DNA of 64,000 bases from Chitinophagaceae bacterium (GTDB lineage: Bacteria; Bacteroidota; Bacteroidia; Chitinophagales; Chitinophagaceae): the NCBI GenBank assembly GCA_019747705.1, contig JAIEQM010000026.1, positions 1 through 64,000 of the forward strand, written 5' to 3'. The notes under the pieces were generated by a model, which saw only the letters and a program-made list of their open reading frames with translations, had not been told where the DNA came from and ran no database searches. The translations under genes were made by a program, and so were the position numbers. Numbering within the stretch: position 1 is the first letter of the stretch; the number at the start of each line of letters is the position of its first letter. Positions 9,213 to 18,913 of this stretch are shown piece by piece.

Positions 9213-10679
9213 ATGTCTGCTGCATTACTCTTTTCATTTGTGTTTGGATATTTTATTTTATTGCTGGTAGTGGCCTGGTACACATCCAAAGGTTCCAATA
9301 ACGATTCGTTTTTTATCGGCAACCGCAGCAGTAACTGGATGCTGGTGGCATTTGGAATGATTGGCACTTCCCTCAGCGGTGTAACTTTTGTAAGTGTGCC
9401 CGGCGCAGTGGCCAAAGAATCATTTGCTTATTTTCAAATCACCATCGGTTACCTCATCGGGTATTTTGTAATTGCCTTTGTATTGCTGCCTTTGTATTAC
9501 CGGCTTAACCTCACTTCCATTTACAATTACCTCAGCGGACGACTGGGTTTTAACTCTTACAAAACAGGCGCCTCTTTTTTTATTTTATCAAGAACACTGG
9601 GCGCCACGGCAAGGCTCTATCTTGTAGTAAAAATTCTGCAGGATGCATTGCCCTCCAATATTTCTATTCCATTTTGGGTGACCACACTTGTGATTCTCGC
9701 CATGATTTTATTGTACACATACGAAGGTGGTGTTAAAACCATTGTATGGACAGATACTCTGCAAACCACTTTTATGCTGGCAGGTTTAATCATATGTGTG
9801 GTGTATTTGTTAAGCCAGATGCATTTAAGTTTTGCTGACAGTATTACGGCCATGAATGAAAAAGGATATTCTAAAATTTTCTTTACAGATCCTGCCGGCA
9901 AATTCTTTTTCCTGAAACAAATACTTGCCGGTGCATTTATCACTATTACCATGACGGGTATGGACCAGGAAATGATGCAGAAAAATATTTCAGTAAAAAC
10001 ATTAAAGGGCGCACAGAAAAATGTAATTACGCTTGGTTTTATTTTGATGGGTGTACTGCTGTTGTTTTTATTCCTGGGCGGTGTGCTTTACCTGTATGCC
10101 TCACAGCAGGGTATTGATGTAACGGGTGATAAAATTTTCCCGGCCATTGCACTCAACCACATGCCGCAGATTGTTTCTGTAATCTTCATCATAGCATTGA
10201 TATCCGCTTTGTTTCCCAGTGCAGATGGCGCTATTACCGCACTCACTTCTTCTTTTTGCATTGACATTATTGGTATGCAGCGCAACAGGGAAATGGCAGA
10301 TGCGGCCAAGAAGAAACTTCGCCGGCGTGTACACCTGGGCTTTGCATTTATTTTTTTGCTGCTGGTAATGGTGTACAAATGGGTGAATGAACCAAGCATG
10401 ATTGGCGTAATCTTAAAAGTAGCTGCTTATACATATGGCCCGCTGCTGGGTTTGTTTACATTTGGTATTCTCACCAAACGAATTGTAAACGACAAACTGG
10501 CGCCCTATGTATGTGTGGCGGCTCCTGTAATTTGTTTTTTTATTGATAAATACCAGAAACAATTGTTTGGCTCTTTTGAAGTAGGATTAGAGCTGCTGGT
10601 TATAAACGGTTTACTAACTTTTGCGGGACTGATGCTTATTTCAGGAAATGGTAAGCAACAGGCAGCGATGGCAGAGTAA
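9213..10679 (+). CDS. Sodium:solute symporter (SSS family)
   Basis: A 488-residue polytopic inner membrane protein with about 12-13 hydrophobic helices. The N-terminal segment (WYTSKGSNNDSFFIGNRS, then GMIGTSLSGVTFVSVPG) matches the SGLT/SSS fold entry with its conserved discontinuous first helix. These proteins couple Na+ influx to uptake of sugars, amino acids, vitamins or sialic acid; the substrate is not predictable. It is divergent from the LOG-family gene, with the two start regions sharing about 80 bp. Confidence 0.9.
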   Translation: MSAALLFSFVFGYFILLLVVAWYTSKGSNNDSFFIGNRSSNWMLVAFGMIGTSLSGVTFVSVPGAVAKESFAYFQITIGYLIGYFVIAFVLLPLYYRLNLTSIYNYLSGRLGFNSYKTGASFFILSRTLGATARLYLVVKILQDALPSNISIPFWVTTLVILAMILLYTYEGGVKTIVWTDTLQTTFMLAGLIICVVYLLSQMHLSFADSITAMNEKGYSKIFFTDPAGKFFFLKQILAGAFITITMTGMDQEMMQKNISVKTLKGAQKNVITLGFILMGVLLLFLFLGGVLYLYASQQGIDVTGDKIFPAIALNHMPQIVSVIFIIALISALFPSADGAITALTSSFCIDIIGMQRNREMADAAKKKLRRRVHLGFAFIFLLLVMVYKWVNEPSMIGVILKVAAYTYGPLLGLFTFGILTKRIVNDKLAPYVCVAAPVICFFIDKYQKQLFGSFEVGLELLVINGLLTFAGLMLISGNGKQQAAMAE

Positions 10680-10704
10680 ACGGTGTCAATCCTGAAAAAA
10701 GTAT

Positions 10705-11202
10705 ATGCTAAGGATTATTCTCATTATTGTTTTTTGGGGCTGTATCTCTGTAACCTTTGCCCAATCATCAAAAAATGCAGACCATCATGCACTTGGTTTA
10801 GAAGCGGGCAAGCTGGGTTTGGTGTTTCATATTATTTACGACTACCGGTTTAAAAAGTTAAATTGGGGTTTACGTGCCAACGCAGGGAAAAATTTTGAAA
10901 AATACCTTGAAGTGTACCAGGCCGGAGCAGGCGCTTATTATCTTTTGGGTAAAAAAAATGATCACCTGGAAACAGGGCTTGACCTCAACTATTTTTATGC
11001 AGATGAAATAAGTGATGATCAGCGTTCCGGGTTGACTATTTTCCCGGTTCGTAATGCAAATACGCTGTTTACAAGCGGCAACTTAGGTTACCGGCACTAC
11101 GGGGCAAGAACAGTATTCCGGATTGGTGTTTCCAAAGGCTATATTCATTCAGTTCAAAATTTTTATACAGGCGCTTATATCAGTTTCGGGTTTACTTTTT
11201 AA
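10705..11202 (+). CDS. Small secreted or outer membrane beta-barrel protein
   Basis: This 165-residue product has a signal peptide (about 1-19, ending VTFAQ) and then alternating hydrophobic strands with many tyrosines (for example YQAGAGAYYLLG), ending in aromatic YISFGFTF. The C-terminal aromatic strand suggests insertion by the BAM complex. It starts 25 nt after the symporter gene and may be co-transcribed. No family name can be given with confidence. Confidence 0.65.
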   Translation: MLRIILIIVFWGCISVTFAQSSKNADHHALGLEAGKLGLVFHIIYDYRFKKLNWGLRANAGKNFEKYLEVYQAGAGAYYLLGKKNDHLETGLDLNYFYADEISDDQRSGLTIFPVRNANTLFTSGNLGYRHYGARTVFRIGVSKGYIHSVQNFYTGAYISFGFTF

Positions 11203-11276
11203 GAGCATAGCTATTTTTTAACAACTGTTGAGAACTTATACAATGTTTTAGCTTTTTCCCTTTGACCATTACGGGT

Positions 11277-11284
11277 TATCTTTG
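11277..11284 (+). promoter_or_regulatory. Bacteroidota -7 promoter box (TATCTTTG)
   Basis: TATCTTTG matches the TAnnTTTG -7 consensus recognised by the Bacteroidota primary sigma factor. It overlaps the first possible TTG start (11282) of the O-methyltransferase. If it is the promoter, transcription would begin near 11290 and translation would have to start at TTG 11300 or 11306. No convincing TTG -33 element at the normal spacing was found. Confidence 0.4.
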
Positions 11285-11938
11285 CCAAAATTTTTTTCTT
11301 TGGATTTGATTCACCCGCTGGCGGAAGCATATGCTTCAGCATTTTCCAACGCAGAAGATCCTGTACTTGAGCAAATAGCCGCAGAAACAGTTGCATCACA
11401 TGCTCATCCGCAAATGCTCAGTGGTCATCTCCAGGGACAGTTCCTTGAAATCATCAGTAAGCTGCTGCAACCCAAACGCATTTTGGAAATCGGAACCATG
11501 GTGGGCTACAGTACCATCTGCCTTGCAAAAGGGCTGGTTAAAGAGGGTATTCTTCATACTATTGAATTAAGAGAAACAGATGCACAAATTGCTCAGCAAA
11601 ATTTTGAACGTGCAGGCGTACAACATTTAATTCAACTGCATGTGGGGGATGCCCTTGAACTTATTCCGCAGTTAAAAGAAGAATGGGATATAGTGTTTAT
11701 TGATGCAGATAAAACGGGCTATCAAATGTACTATGAACTGGTAAAGCCACGTTTAAGGAAAGGTGGTGTGATACTGGCTGATAATGTGCTCTTTCATGGC
11801 GAAGTACTGCAGCAGGAAATAAGAGGAAAGAATGCCAAAGCCATTCAGAAGTTTAATGAAATGGTAGCTGCTGATGATGAAGTTGAAAAAATATTATTGA
11901 CTTTGAGAGACGGGTTGTTTCTCATCCGAAAAAAATAA
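11282..11938 (+). CDS. Class I SAM-dependent O-methyltransferase
   Basis: Up to 218 residues, of the caffeoyl-CoA/catechol O-methyltransferase-like family that is widespread in bacteria. Visible motifs are MLSGHLQGQFLEII, the SAM-binding ILEIGTMVGYST, and the metal-binding/catalytic VFIDADKTGYQMYYE with DNVLFHG further on. There is no in-frame ATG before residue 45, although the conserved HPLAEAYASAF region lies upstream, so a TTG start (11282, 11300 or 11306) is needed. The promoter-like TATCTTTG favours 11300 or 11306. The acceptor substrate is unknown. The next gene starts 7 nt downstream. Confidence 0.88.
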   Translation: MPKFFSLDLIHPLAEAYASAFSNAEDPVLEQIAAETVASHAHPQMLSGHLQGQFLEIISKLLQPKRILEIGTMVGYSTICLAKGLVKEGILHTIELRETDAQIAQQNFERAGVQHLIQLHVGDALELIPQLKEEWDIVFIDADKTGYQMYYELVKPRLRKGGVILADNVLFHGEVLQQEIRGKNAKAIQKFNEMVAADDEVEKILLTLRDGLFLIRKK

Positions 11939-11945
11939 ATATTCT

Positions 11946-13244
11946 ATGAAGTTGAAATTCATTTTTGTTTTAGTGAGTTGTTTTGTTATTGGTTCTGCAT
12001 CTGCACAAACCATCAGTATTGAAGAGTATATCAATGCCTACAAGGATATTGCCATGAAGGAAATGATACGCACAGGTGTGCCCGCTGCTATTACACTGGC
12101 GCAGGGAATTGTGGAAACCGAAAACGGCAACAGCAAACTGGTAAAAAAATCAAACAATCATTTTGGGATCAAATGTAAAGAAACATGGACGGGGCCTTCA
12201 GTTAGTCATGATGATGATGCGCCGGGTGAATGTTTCCGTGTATATCAAACAGCCGAGGAATCTTATATTGACCACAGTAATTTTTTAGTTACCCGCAAGC
12301 ATTATTCATTTTTGTTCACGCTAGATCCAACGGATTACCGTGCATGGGCTTATGGTTTAAAAAAGGCAGGCTACGCTACCAATCCAAAGTATCCTGAAAT
12401 GCTGATTAAAAATATTGAAACTTATCATCTCAATGAGTATTCATTAATTGCAGTTGGTAAAAAGCAATCTGGTGAAAACACAACAGTCGCATCGGTTGAA
12501 CCCAAACCTGTTCCTGAAACAAAAGTGGAAGCGCCCAAAACAATTGTTGAATCAAAGCCCGCCCCGGAACAAAAACCTGTTGTGGAAACAAAGATTGCTG
12601 AAAAGAAACCTGCTGAAAAGAAACCTGTTGAAAAAACACCCGTGGTACCAGTGGTTGAAACAAAGCCTGCGGTGAACTATCCTTCAGGTGAGTTTAAAAT
12701 TAATGAAACAAGGGTAGTGCATATAACTAAAGGAACGCCCTTTCTTTCCATTGCACAGCAGTACAATATCCCTTTAAAATGGTTGTATGATTTTAATGAT
12801 ATAAAAGAAACCGAACTGGTTGAAAACAACCAGTTAATTTACCTGCAGCGAAAAAGAAGAACAGGGTTACATGAATTTCATACTGTAGCGCCGGGTGAAA
12901 CCATGTATGATATTGCACAAACTGAAGGCATCAGGCTGGATGCGTTGCAGCAGTTAAACCTGTTAACAACAGGTCAGATGCCTGCTGTGGGCGAACGTTT
13001 AAATTTACAATCACCTGCAACAGTTGCGCCTAAACTTTCAGCTCAAAAAAACGGAACAACGCAGGTTGAAATACCGGTAACTCCGGGTATAACAGAAAAA
13101 ATTATTCATATTGTACAACCTAAAGAAACACTTTACAGCATTTCAAAAAAATATGAAGTGAGCCTCACTGATTTGCAGCAATGGAACCAGCTCAGCGCCA
13201 ATGACCTCAAAGAAGGAATGGAGTTAATCATCAACAAACAATAA
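11946..13244 (+). CDS. LysM-containing glucosaminidase (GH73-type peptidoglycan hydrolase)
   Basis: A secreted cell-wall hydrolase of 432 residues. A signal peptide (1-20, ending GSASAQ) precedes a FlgJ-like glucosaminidase domain (about 25-165) with the catalytic-region motif LAQGIVETENGNSKL and NNHFGIKC. A proline/lysine/valine-rich linker (about 180-245) contains imperfect EKKPAEKKPVEKTP repeats. At least three LysM-like modules follow (about 250-300, 305-355, 385-432), predicted to bind peptidoglycan. It starts 7 nt after the methyltransferase and ends one base before hpt, so the three probably form one transcript. Confidence 0.92.
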   Translation: MKLKFIFVLVSCFVIGSASAQTISIEEYINAYKDIAMKEMIRTGVPAAITLAQGIVETENGNSKLVKKSNNHFGIKCKETWTGPSVSHDDDAPGECFRVYQTAEESYIDHSNFLVTRKHYSFLFTLDPTDYRAWAYGLKKAGYATNPKYPEMLIKNIETYHLNEYSLIAVGKKQSGENTTVASVEPKPVPETKVEAPKTIVESKPAPEQKPVVETKIAEKKPAEKKPVEKTPVVPVVETKPAVNYPSGEFKINETRVVHITKGTPFLSIAQQYNIPLKWLYDFNDIKETELVENNQLIYLQRKRRTGLHEFHTVAPGETMYDIAQTEGIRLDALQQLNLLTTGQMPAVGERLNLQSPATVAPKLSAQKNGTTQVEIPVTPGITEKIIHIVQPKETLYSISKKYEVSLTDLQQWNQLSANDLKEGMELIINKQ

Positions 13245-13245
13245 T

Positions 13246-13788
13246 ATGGCTGTACTTAAAGTTCACGACAAATACTTTATTCCTTACATTACCGAAGCTG
13301 AGTTAAAACAACGCATCAGTGAAATGGCTGCAGCAGTTGACCGGGATTATAAGGACAAGAAACCGCTCTTTATTGCCATCCTCAACGGCTCCTTTATGTT
13401 TGCTTCGGATATTTTCAAGCGCCTTACCATTGAAGCTGAAATCTGTTTTATTAAACTGGCGTCTTACAAAGGAACCAAATCAACAGGGCAGGTAATTACT
13501 GCCATTGGGCTGGATACTGATATTGTGGGCCGCCATGTAATTATCCTGGAAGATATCATTGACACCGGTAAAACAATGAGTGAGTTTTTGCCGCAATTGC
13601 ACAACCAGCAACCAGCATCGTTGAAGATTGCTGCATTACTGCACAAACCAGAAGCCACCACGTATCCCATTGCTATAGACTATCTTGGTTTTTCTGTACC
13701 CAATAAGTTTTTACTCGGCTATGGACTGGATTATGACGGGCTGGGGCGTAATATCAAAGAAATTTATCAGCTCACAGACAATCCTTAA
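13246..13788 (+). CDS. hpt: Hypoxanthine phosphoribosyltransferase
   Basis: Purine salvage enzyme converting hypoxanthine or guanine plus PRPP to IMP or GMP. The 180-residue length is typical. The PRPP loop EDIIDTGKTMSEF lies at about residues 102-114, and the C-terminal VPNKFLLGYGLDYDGLGRN segment is characteristic of the family. The start codon follows the glucosaminidase stop by a single base, suggesting translational coupling although the functions are unrelated. Confidence 0.96.
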   Translation: MAVLKVHDKYFIPYITEAELKQRISEMAAAVDRDYKDKKPLFIAILNGSFMFASDIFKRLTIEAEICFIKLASYKGTKSTGQVITAIGLDTDIVGRHVIILEDIIDTGKTMSEFLPQLHNQQPASLKIAALLHKPEATTYPIAIDYLGFSVPNKFLLGYGLDYDGLGRNIKEIYQLTDNP

Positions 13789-13830
13789 GCAGTAAAAGCG
13801 TTGCTTACTTTATAAACGGGCTGCTTGCTT

Positions 13831-15597
13831 ATGAAGCCATGGTTACTTATTATTGTTCTGCTTATTTTCTTCACCTGCAGGTGCGGGGCACAATTTTATT
13901 TCAGGGGTGAAGTAAAAGATGCATCCAATCAGCCACTGTCTTATGTACGCATACAGGTGTTAAGCACCAATATGTTTTACTACAGCGGCTCATCCGGAAG
14001 TTTTGGTATTCCTTCAAGGGTTGAACATGACAGCGTACTGTTAACCGCCAATGGTTATGAATCCAAAAAAGTGGTTTTCAGCAGCAATGATTTTAATCAT
14101 GTTGTTCTAAAAATTTCTTCAGGCTTTTCAGCAGGGCAAAAGAAAAAACTGCTTTCATTTACAAAAGATAAATCAGTTGGTCAAAAAGTCTTATGGAGCG
14201 CCGGTGGCGAAACCTATTCCCGGCAAATAGAAAATGAATTCAACAGTACAGAACAGTTTCCTGTAACCGGTTTTGCATTGAATGTTGATAAAGCCTCTTA
14301 CAGTAACATACGCCGCTTTATTAATATGAACAGCGCTGTGCCGCCGGATGCGGTGCGTATTGAAGAAATGCTCAATTATTTTCCCTCACCGGTAAAAGAA
14401 GTGGAGCCGGGAAAAACTTTTTCTTATGAATCAGTTGTAACAGATTGTCCGTGGAATGAAAAAAACAAATTGTTTTTTGTAAAACTCCATACCCGTAAAA
14501 TCAGTTATGATTCTGCGCCGCCTGCCAATCTGCTGCTGCTGATTGATGTAAGTGGTTCCATGGATTTGCCTAACAGGTTGCCTTTGCTTAAAACAGCATT
14601 CAGAATGATGGTGCAGAACCTCCGGGCAGTGGATACTGTTTCTATTGTTACTTATGGCGGAAATGTGGCAGTGGCTTTGTATCCAACATCAGGTTGTGAG
14701 CAGCAAAAAATTTTAACCGTAATTGATTCCCTGCAGGCCGGCGGCGAAACTCCCGGTGGGTCTGCTTTACGTACTGCATATGATTTAATTCAGCCAAGAG
14801 TATTGCGTGGCAGCAACAACAGAATTATTCTTGCTAGCGATGGTGATTTTAATGTGGGCGAAATTACAGAAGAAGCGCTGATGCAACTGGTGGCACAAAA
14901 ACAACAAACAGGAATTAATCTCACCTGCCTGGGTGTGGGTATGGGAAATTATAAAGATTCCAAACTGGAAGCGCTTGCTAAAAAAGGTAATGGCAACTTT
15001 GCATATCTCGATAATATAATGGAAGCTGAAAAAGTTTTGGTTACAGAGAGCATGCAAACATTTTATGTAGCAGCCAGTGAAGCATTTCTTAATATCAATT
15101 TTGATAAAGCATTTGTAAAACGATACCGGCTTATTGGTTATGATAACCGGCTGGATGCCTTAAGCGACAGTACAGTTACGGTAAATGGTGGCGAGATGGG
15201 AAGCAGTCATACCGTAACAGCCGTTTTTGAAATTGAACCCGCACAGGAACTTGTAACTATGAATGCACCCATTGGAAATGGTGAACTGAATTATATTCCA
15301 ATGGGCGCTAAACAAAAGACCAGCGAACTGCTTCCCTTTTATTCTTCGTATTATCCGCTTGCAACGGCCGACAGCAGTATCCGTTTTTCAACAGCGGTTG
15401 TTTTGTTTGGTTTGTTACTCAAGCAGTCAGTATATGTAAATTCAAACTACTGGAAAATATTGTTACAGATGTTAACCACCTGCATCAATCCCAATGATTA
15501 CCTGCAAACCGAAATGCAGAAACTGGCAGTAAAAGCAAAAGAAATCTATAAGCCGGAGAAAAAGAGGCGGAGATGGTTTGAGAAAAAGAAAGAATAA
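13831..15597 (+). CDS. YfbK-like von Willebrand factor A protein with carboxypeptidase-like N-terminus
   Basis: A 588-residue envelope protein starting at ATG 13831; a TTG six bases upstream is less likely. After a signal peptide (ending CRCGAQ) comes a carboxypeptidase-regulatory-like beta-sandwich (about 25-95). Next is the YfbK N-terminal module (ASYSNIRRFINMNSAVPPD...RIEEMLNYFP), then a vWA domain with MIDAS motif DVSGSM near residue 232 and ASDGDFNVG further on, and the C-terminal DUF3520-like region. The complete MIDAS implies a metal-dependent ligand-binding role. Function of the YfbK family is not established. Confidence 0.88.
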   Translation: MKPWLLIIVLLIFFTCRCGAQFYFRGEVKDASNQPLSYVRIQVLSTNMFYYSGSSGSFGIPSRVEHDSVLLTANGYESKKVVFSSNDFNHVVLKISSGFSAGQKKKLLSFTKDKSVGQKVLWSAGGETYSRQIENEFNSTEQFPVTGFALNVDKASYSNIRRFINMNSAVPPDAVRIEEMLNYFPSPVKEVEPGKTFSYESVVTDCPWNEKNKLFFVKLHTRKISYDSAPPANLLLLIDVSGSMDLPNRLPLLKTAFRMMVQNLRAVDTVSIVTYGGNVAVALYPTSGCEQQKILTVIDSLQAGGETPGGSALRTAYDLIQPRVLRGSNNRIILASDGDFNVGEITEEALMQLVAQKQQTGINLTCLGVGMGNYKDSKLEALAKKGNGNFAYLDNIMEAEKVLVTESMQTFYVAASEAFLNINFDKAFVKRYRLIGYDNRLDALSDSTVTVNGGEMGSSHTVTAVFEIEPAQELVTMNAPIGNGELNYIPMGAKQKTSELLPFYSSYYPLATADSSIRFSTAVVLFGLLLKQSVYVNSNYWKILLQMLTTCINPNDYLQTEMQKLAVKAKEIYKPEKKRRRWFEKKKE

Positions 15598-15623
15598 TTT
15601 TTGCACATCCGTTTATACAAAAG

Positions 15624-15986
15624 CTATACAGCAATTTTAAGAAAACCGAAATTTGATACCACCTCTTCTTTACCTTTTTCAATGAGATCAAGCAGGTTAA
15701 AGAAATCCGATTCGAGTGGTGCAAGTTTTTTCTGTTGTGTACATTTTTCTTCCAGTTTTTGGCATTCAAAAGTTAAAACAGGCAACCCCATATAGGTAAA
15801 TGAAGGTGCATGATAGTGCAGGAGTTGAATCAGGTTTTCAGGCTGGCCGGATTGAAATGCCAGCAAAAGATCATGCCTGATTTTTGGAAAATCTTTTACA
15901 AATAAAATGAACAATTCCGAAGCAGATTCTACCTGATCGCCGTATATGCTTTTAATAAGCGTGCGATTTAATGCTACTGTTGTCAT
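15624..15986 (-). CDS. Lone histidine phosphotransfer (Hpt) domain protein
   Basis: A 120-residue all-helical protein with an Hpt signature around LLHYHAPSFTYMGL; the likely phosphorylated residue is His57. The lysine usual three residues after that His in Hpt domains (HxxK) is Ala here (HYHA), so phosphotransfer should be tested. A second helix with CQKLEE fits the Hpt four-helix bundle. It ends convergently with the vWA gene and is divergent from the hybrid kinase at 16340, so it is a candidate relay partner for the kinases in this cluster. Confidence 0.78.
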   Translation of the reverse strand: MTTVALNRTLIKSIYGDQVESASELFILFVKDFPKIRHDLLLAFQSGQPENLIQLLHYHAPSFTYMGLPVLTFECQKLEEKCTQQKKLAPLESDFFNLLDLIEKGKEEVVSNFGFLKIAV

Positions 15987-16339
15987 ATAGGTGTGTTGAA
16001 ATTGGTACGGGTTAATTTGCTTTGATAATAAGCAGAAACCTGATGCAAAATAAGTGTTTTATGTTTTGGAAGTATTAGCTATTACCCCTGGTATTTTTAC
16101 TTTTTTTTGGATGATGGGTTTACTAAAAAAGCTGTTCTTATTTTTTTGTCTGTTACAGCAAAAATCATGAAAACTAGTAATTTACAGATGAATGATCCCG
16201 TTTTTTGAAGGGAGAAATACATAGGGGATTACCCTTATTCTTATTTCCTTTTTACTGTTTCTTTATAAGGTTTCTGTTTATTTAGGTAGTTTAGATTCAT
16301 AATCTCTGGTTCCTGATTTGTAAAACCTAAACTAACCTG
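15987..16339. promoter_or_regulatory. Divergent intergenic region between an Hpt gene and a hybrid kinase
   Basis: This 353-base AT-rich gap separates two divergently transcribed signalling genes and must carry both promoters. TTAATTTG at 16012-16019 differs from the TAnnTTTG consensus at one position. No long inverted repeat, RNA gene or open frame worth calling was found. Confidence 0.4.
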
Positions 16340-18493
16340 ATGCGTTTTTATTCTTTTGTGCAAGGCCTCTACGGGTTTCTCCGAAACAGCGGCACCCAAA
16401 ACATTCCACCGGGGCGCAACGTAAGGCAAATTGTTTACACAAATATTATATGGTGTGCTGCATTGGTTACGCTCACTGTTTATGCAGTTGCTAATATTTT
16501 CTTTGCTCCGGTTCATGTTCTCACTTTTGTTTTTATAACACTTGGCTTCGAGAGTTTATTTATTCTTTGTTTTTTGCTGGTGAGGAATGGCTTTGTGAGC
16601 ACAGGAAAGCATCTTTTAATTTGTTCGGTTTACCTGGCGGTACTGGTATATGATCATCTTTCAGGCAAATCAGTATATGCTTTTTTATACCTGTTTGCTT
16701 TTTCTCCCACGGCTTTAAATATATTTTCTGTTAACCGCAAAAGCATGCCCTATGTTGGATTTTATGTTTTGTTTCCGCTGGTATATACATTGGCAACCAC
16801 AGTGTTTAACTATCATTACCCATCCTGGCCGCTTACCCATCACTCCATGATATTGCTGCGGGGTATTAATATTTCGCTGGCATTCCTGCTGTTTCTGCTT
16901 TTTACCGGGTATATTATTCTTAACAATCTTGCCAAGCAGAACAAACTTAAAATCGAAAGCCTTGGTTTGCAAACCACGCTGGATAATTCTGCAGCAGCTA
17001 TATGGAGTATTAACAGGCAGTATCAGCTCATGTCCATCAACAAACAGTATATTGATTCCATTGCAATGGAATTTGGTGTTAGCGGATTAAAACGTGGCGT
17101 TGATATTCAGCAGCATCCAATATGGCAAAAACTTACAGAGCGTATGAAGCAGCAATACCAGAAAGTATTGGAGGGTGAAGAAGTTTTTGAAGAAGTACAA
17201 CTGAATGATAAGCATTATGAAATAAAAGGTGTGCCGGTATATGATAACAATAAGAATATTGCCGGGGCTTCATTTGAAAGCAGGGATATTACCATCATCC
17301 GCAAATCAGAAAAAGTGCTGCTCAAATCAAAAAAAGATGCGGAAGAAGCGGCTACTGCCAAAGCCCGTTTTTTAAGTAACATGAGCCACGAACTGCGTAC
17401 GCCACTTAACGGCATTGCGGGTATTACCAGGATTATGCAGGATGAGAAATGCCTGCCGGAGCAGATGGAACATTTTAAAACATTACAGGATTTATCGGAT
17501 CATACATTGCAACTGGTGAACAATATCCTTGATTTTGCAAAAATAGAAGCTGGTAAAGCAACGCTTGATCATAAGCGTTTTAACCTGCTTCACCTGGTTG
17601 AAAAAGTAAAATCCATTTTTTCTGCCACAGCTCAGTTAAAAGGGCTGAAGTTTATAGTAAAAACAAACAGCAGTACAGATATATATGTGAAAGGAGATGA
17701 AGTGAGAATAAGCCAGGTGCTTATTAATATGCTGGGCAATGCATTGAAGTTTACCATTAAAGGGAGTGTAACGCTGCAGGTAACAGTAGCAGAGGAGAAC
17801 AATATTTACCAGCAAGTACGGTTTGAAGTAATTGATACCGGTATTGGCATTAAGCCTGAAAATATGAGCAAGATATTTGAAAGCTTTAACCAGGGCAGTG
17901 ATGATATTAACAGGAAGTTCGGCGGCACAGGGCTTGGGCTGAGTATTACCGAAAAAATCCTCAACCTTATGGATAGTGGTTTAAAGGTAGAGAGCAGTTA
18001 CGGAAAAGGCACCACCTCCTGGTTTGATATTAAATTGCCTAAATCATCCCATGAGGTTGTACGCATTAACTACCCTGATATCAATACACCTGAGGCCCTG
18101 AATGGTGTAAAAATTCTTGTTGCAGAAGATAACAGGATTAACCAGATGGTGGCACAGCGGATGCTGCAAAAATGGAAAGCAGAAGTAACCATTGTTTCCA
18201 ACGGCGCTGAAGCTCTTACAGCAGTTAATGAACATGTATATGATTTAATACTGATGGATCTGGATATGCCGGTAATGGACGGCTATGAATCTGTGGCATT
18301 ACTCCGTGAATCATTACCGGAAATGCCGGTCATCGCTCTTACAGCGGCTTCATTTGAAGATATGGAGAAGTTTCTTACCGGTAAAGGATTTAATGAAGTG
18401 GTGCAAAAACCCTTTATGCCTCATGATTTGCTGCAGAAAATAATAACTGTTCTCCGGAAGAGTGACCGCCGCAGCGTAAGCAATTATTCATAA
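16340..18493 (+). CDS. Membrane hybrid sensor histidine kinase/response regulator
   Basis: A 717-residue hybrid kinase. Six or so hydrophobic helices occupy residues 30-200, followed by a PAS-like domain (about 210-320). The HisKA domain has FLSNMSHELRTPLNG (phospho-His near 350), followed by the HATPase with DTGIGI and the G2 box FGGTGLGLSIT, and a C-terminal receiver with LMDLDMPVMDGYE (phospho-Asp near 640) and a late KP. ArcB-like architecture normally needs an Hpt step; two free-standing Hpt genes flank it. The stop is followed 42 nt later by the second Hpt gene in the same direction. Confidence 0.93.
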   Translation: MRFYSFVQGLYGFLRNSGTQNIPPGRNVRQIVYTNIIWCAALVTLTVYAVANIFFAPVHVLTFVFITLGFESLFILCFLLVRNGFVSTGKHLLICSVYLAVLVYDHLSGKSVYAFLYLFAFSPTALNIFSVNRKSMPYVGFYVLFPLVYTLATTVFNYHYPSWPLTHHSMILLRGINISLAFLLFLLFTGYIILNNLAKQNKLKIESLGLQTTLDNSAAAIWSINRQYQLMSINKQYIDSIAMEFGVSGLKRGVDIQQHPIWQKLTERMKQQYQKVLEGEEVFEEVQLNDKHYEIKGVPVYDNNKNIAGASFESRDITIIRKSEKVLLKSKKDAEEAATAKARFLSNMSHELRTPLNGIAGITRIMQDEKCLPEQMEHFKTLQDLSDHTLQLVNNILDFAKIEAGKATLDHKRFNLLHLVEKVKSIFSATAQLKGLKFIVKTNSSTDIYVKGDEVRISQVLINMLGNALKFTIKGSVTLQVTVAEENNIYQQVRFEVIDTGIGIKPENMSKIFESFNQGSDDINRKFGGTGLGLSITEKILNLMDSGLKVESSYGKGTTSWFDIKLPKSSHEVVRINYPDINTPEALNGVKILVAEDNRINQMVAQRMLQKWKAEVTIVSNGAEALTAVNEHVYDLILMDLDMPVMDGYESVALLRESLPEMPVIALTAASFEDMEKFLTGKGFNEVVQKPFMPHDLLQKIITVLRKSDRRSVSNYS

Positions 18494-18535
18494 CTTTCAC
18501 CTTATTTTTTACAACGAAGCAAAAATTATTTTTTG

Positions 18536-18913
18536 ATGACTCCTTTTACGTTCAGCCCGCAGCTTAATCAGGAATATCTTCATGCCATGTATGAAAACGA
18601 CCTGGATTATGCAGGCGAAGTATTCAGTATTTTTATCAATGAAACCGGGAATGATTACCAGGCGCTTAAAACTCTTTATGCGGATAATGATGTTTTGGGG
18701 TTCAGGCAGAAACTGCATAAAATGAAACCTGCATTCAGTTTTGTGGGGCTTACTTCATTAACAGATGAATGTGAAGAGTTAATTATTTTATGTGATAAAA
18801 CATCTGATTTAAAGACTGTTAAATTTTTTTGGCATGAGTTATCAGGTAAAATAGAACAGGGTTTTGATCTAACAGCAAAAGAATTAAACAGGATGAAAAC
18901 ATTTACAGTATGA
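18536..18913 (+). CDS. Lone Hpt domain protein
   Basis: A 125-residue phosphotransfer protein; ATG at 18536 is preferred over the TTG three bases earlier. The Hpt helix reads KLHKMKPAFSFVGL, with likely phospho-His61 and the supporting Lys intact (HKMK), unlike the minus-strand Hpt at 15624. A second helix has DECEELI. Its stop overlaps the ATG of the LytTR regulator (ATGA), a sign of translational coupling. The gene order kinase-Hpt-LytTR fits a relay from the hybrid kinase receiver through this protein to the regulator. Confidence 0.82.
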   Translation: MTPFTFSPQLNQEYLHAMYENDLDYAGEVFSIFINETGNDYQALKTLYADNDVLGFRQKLHKMKPAFSFVGLTSLTDECEELIILCDKTSDLKTVKFFWHELSGKIEQGFDLTAKELNRMKTFTV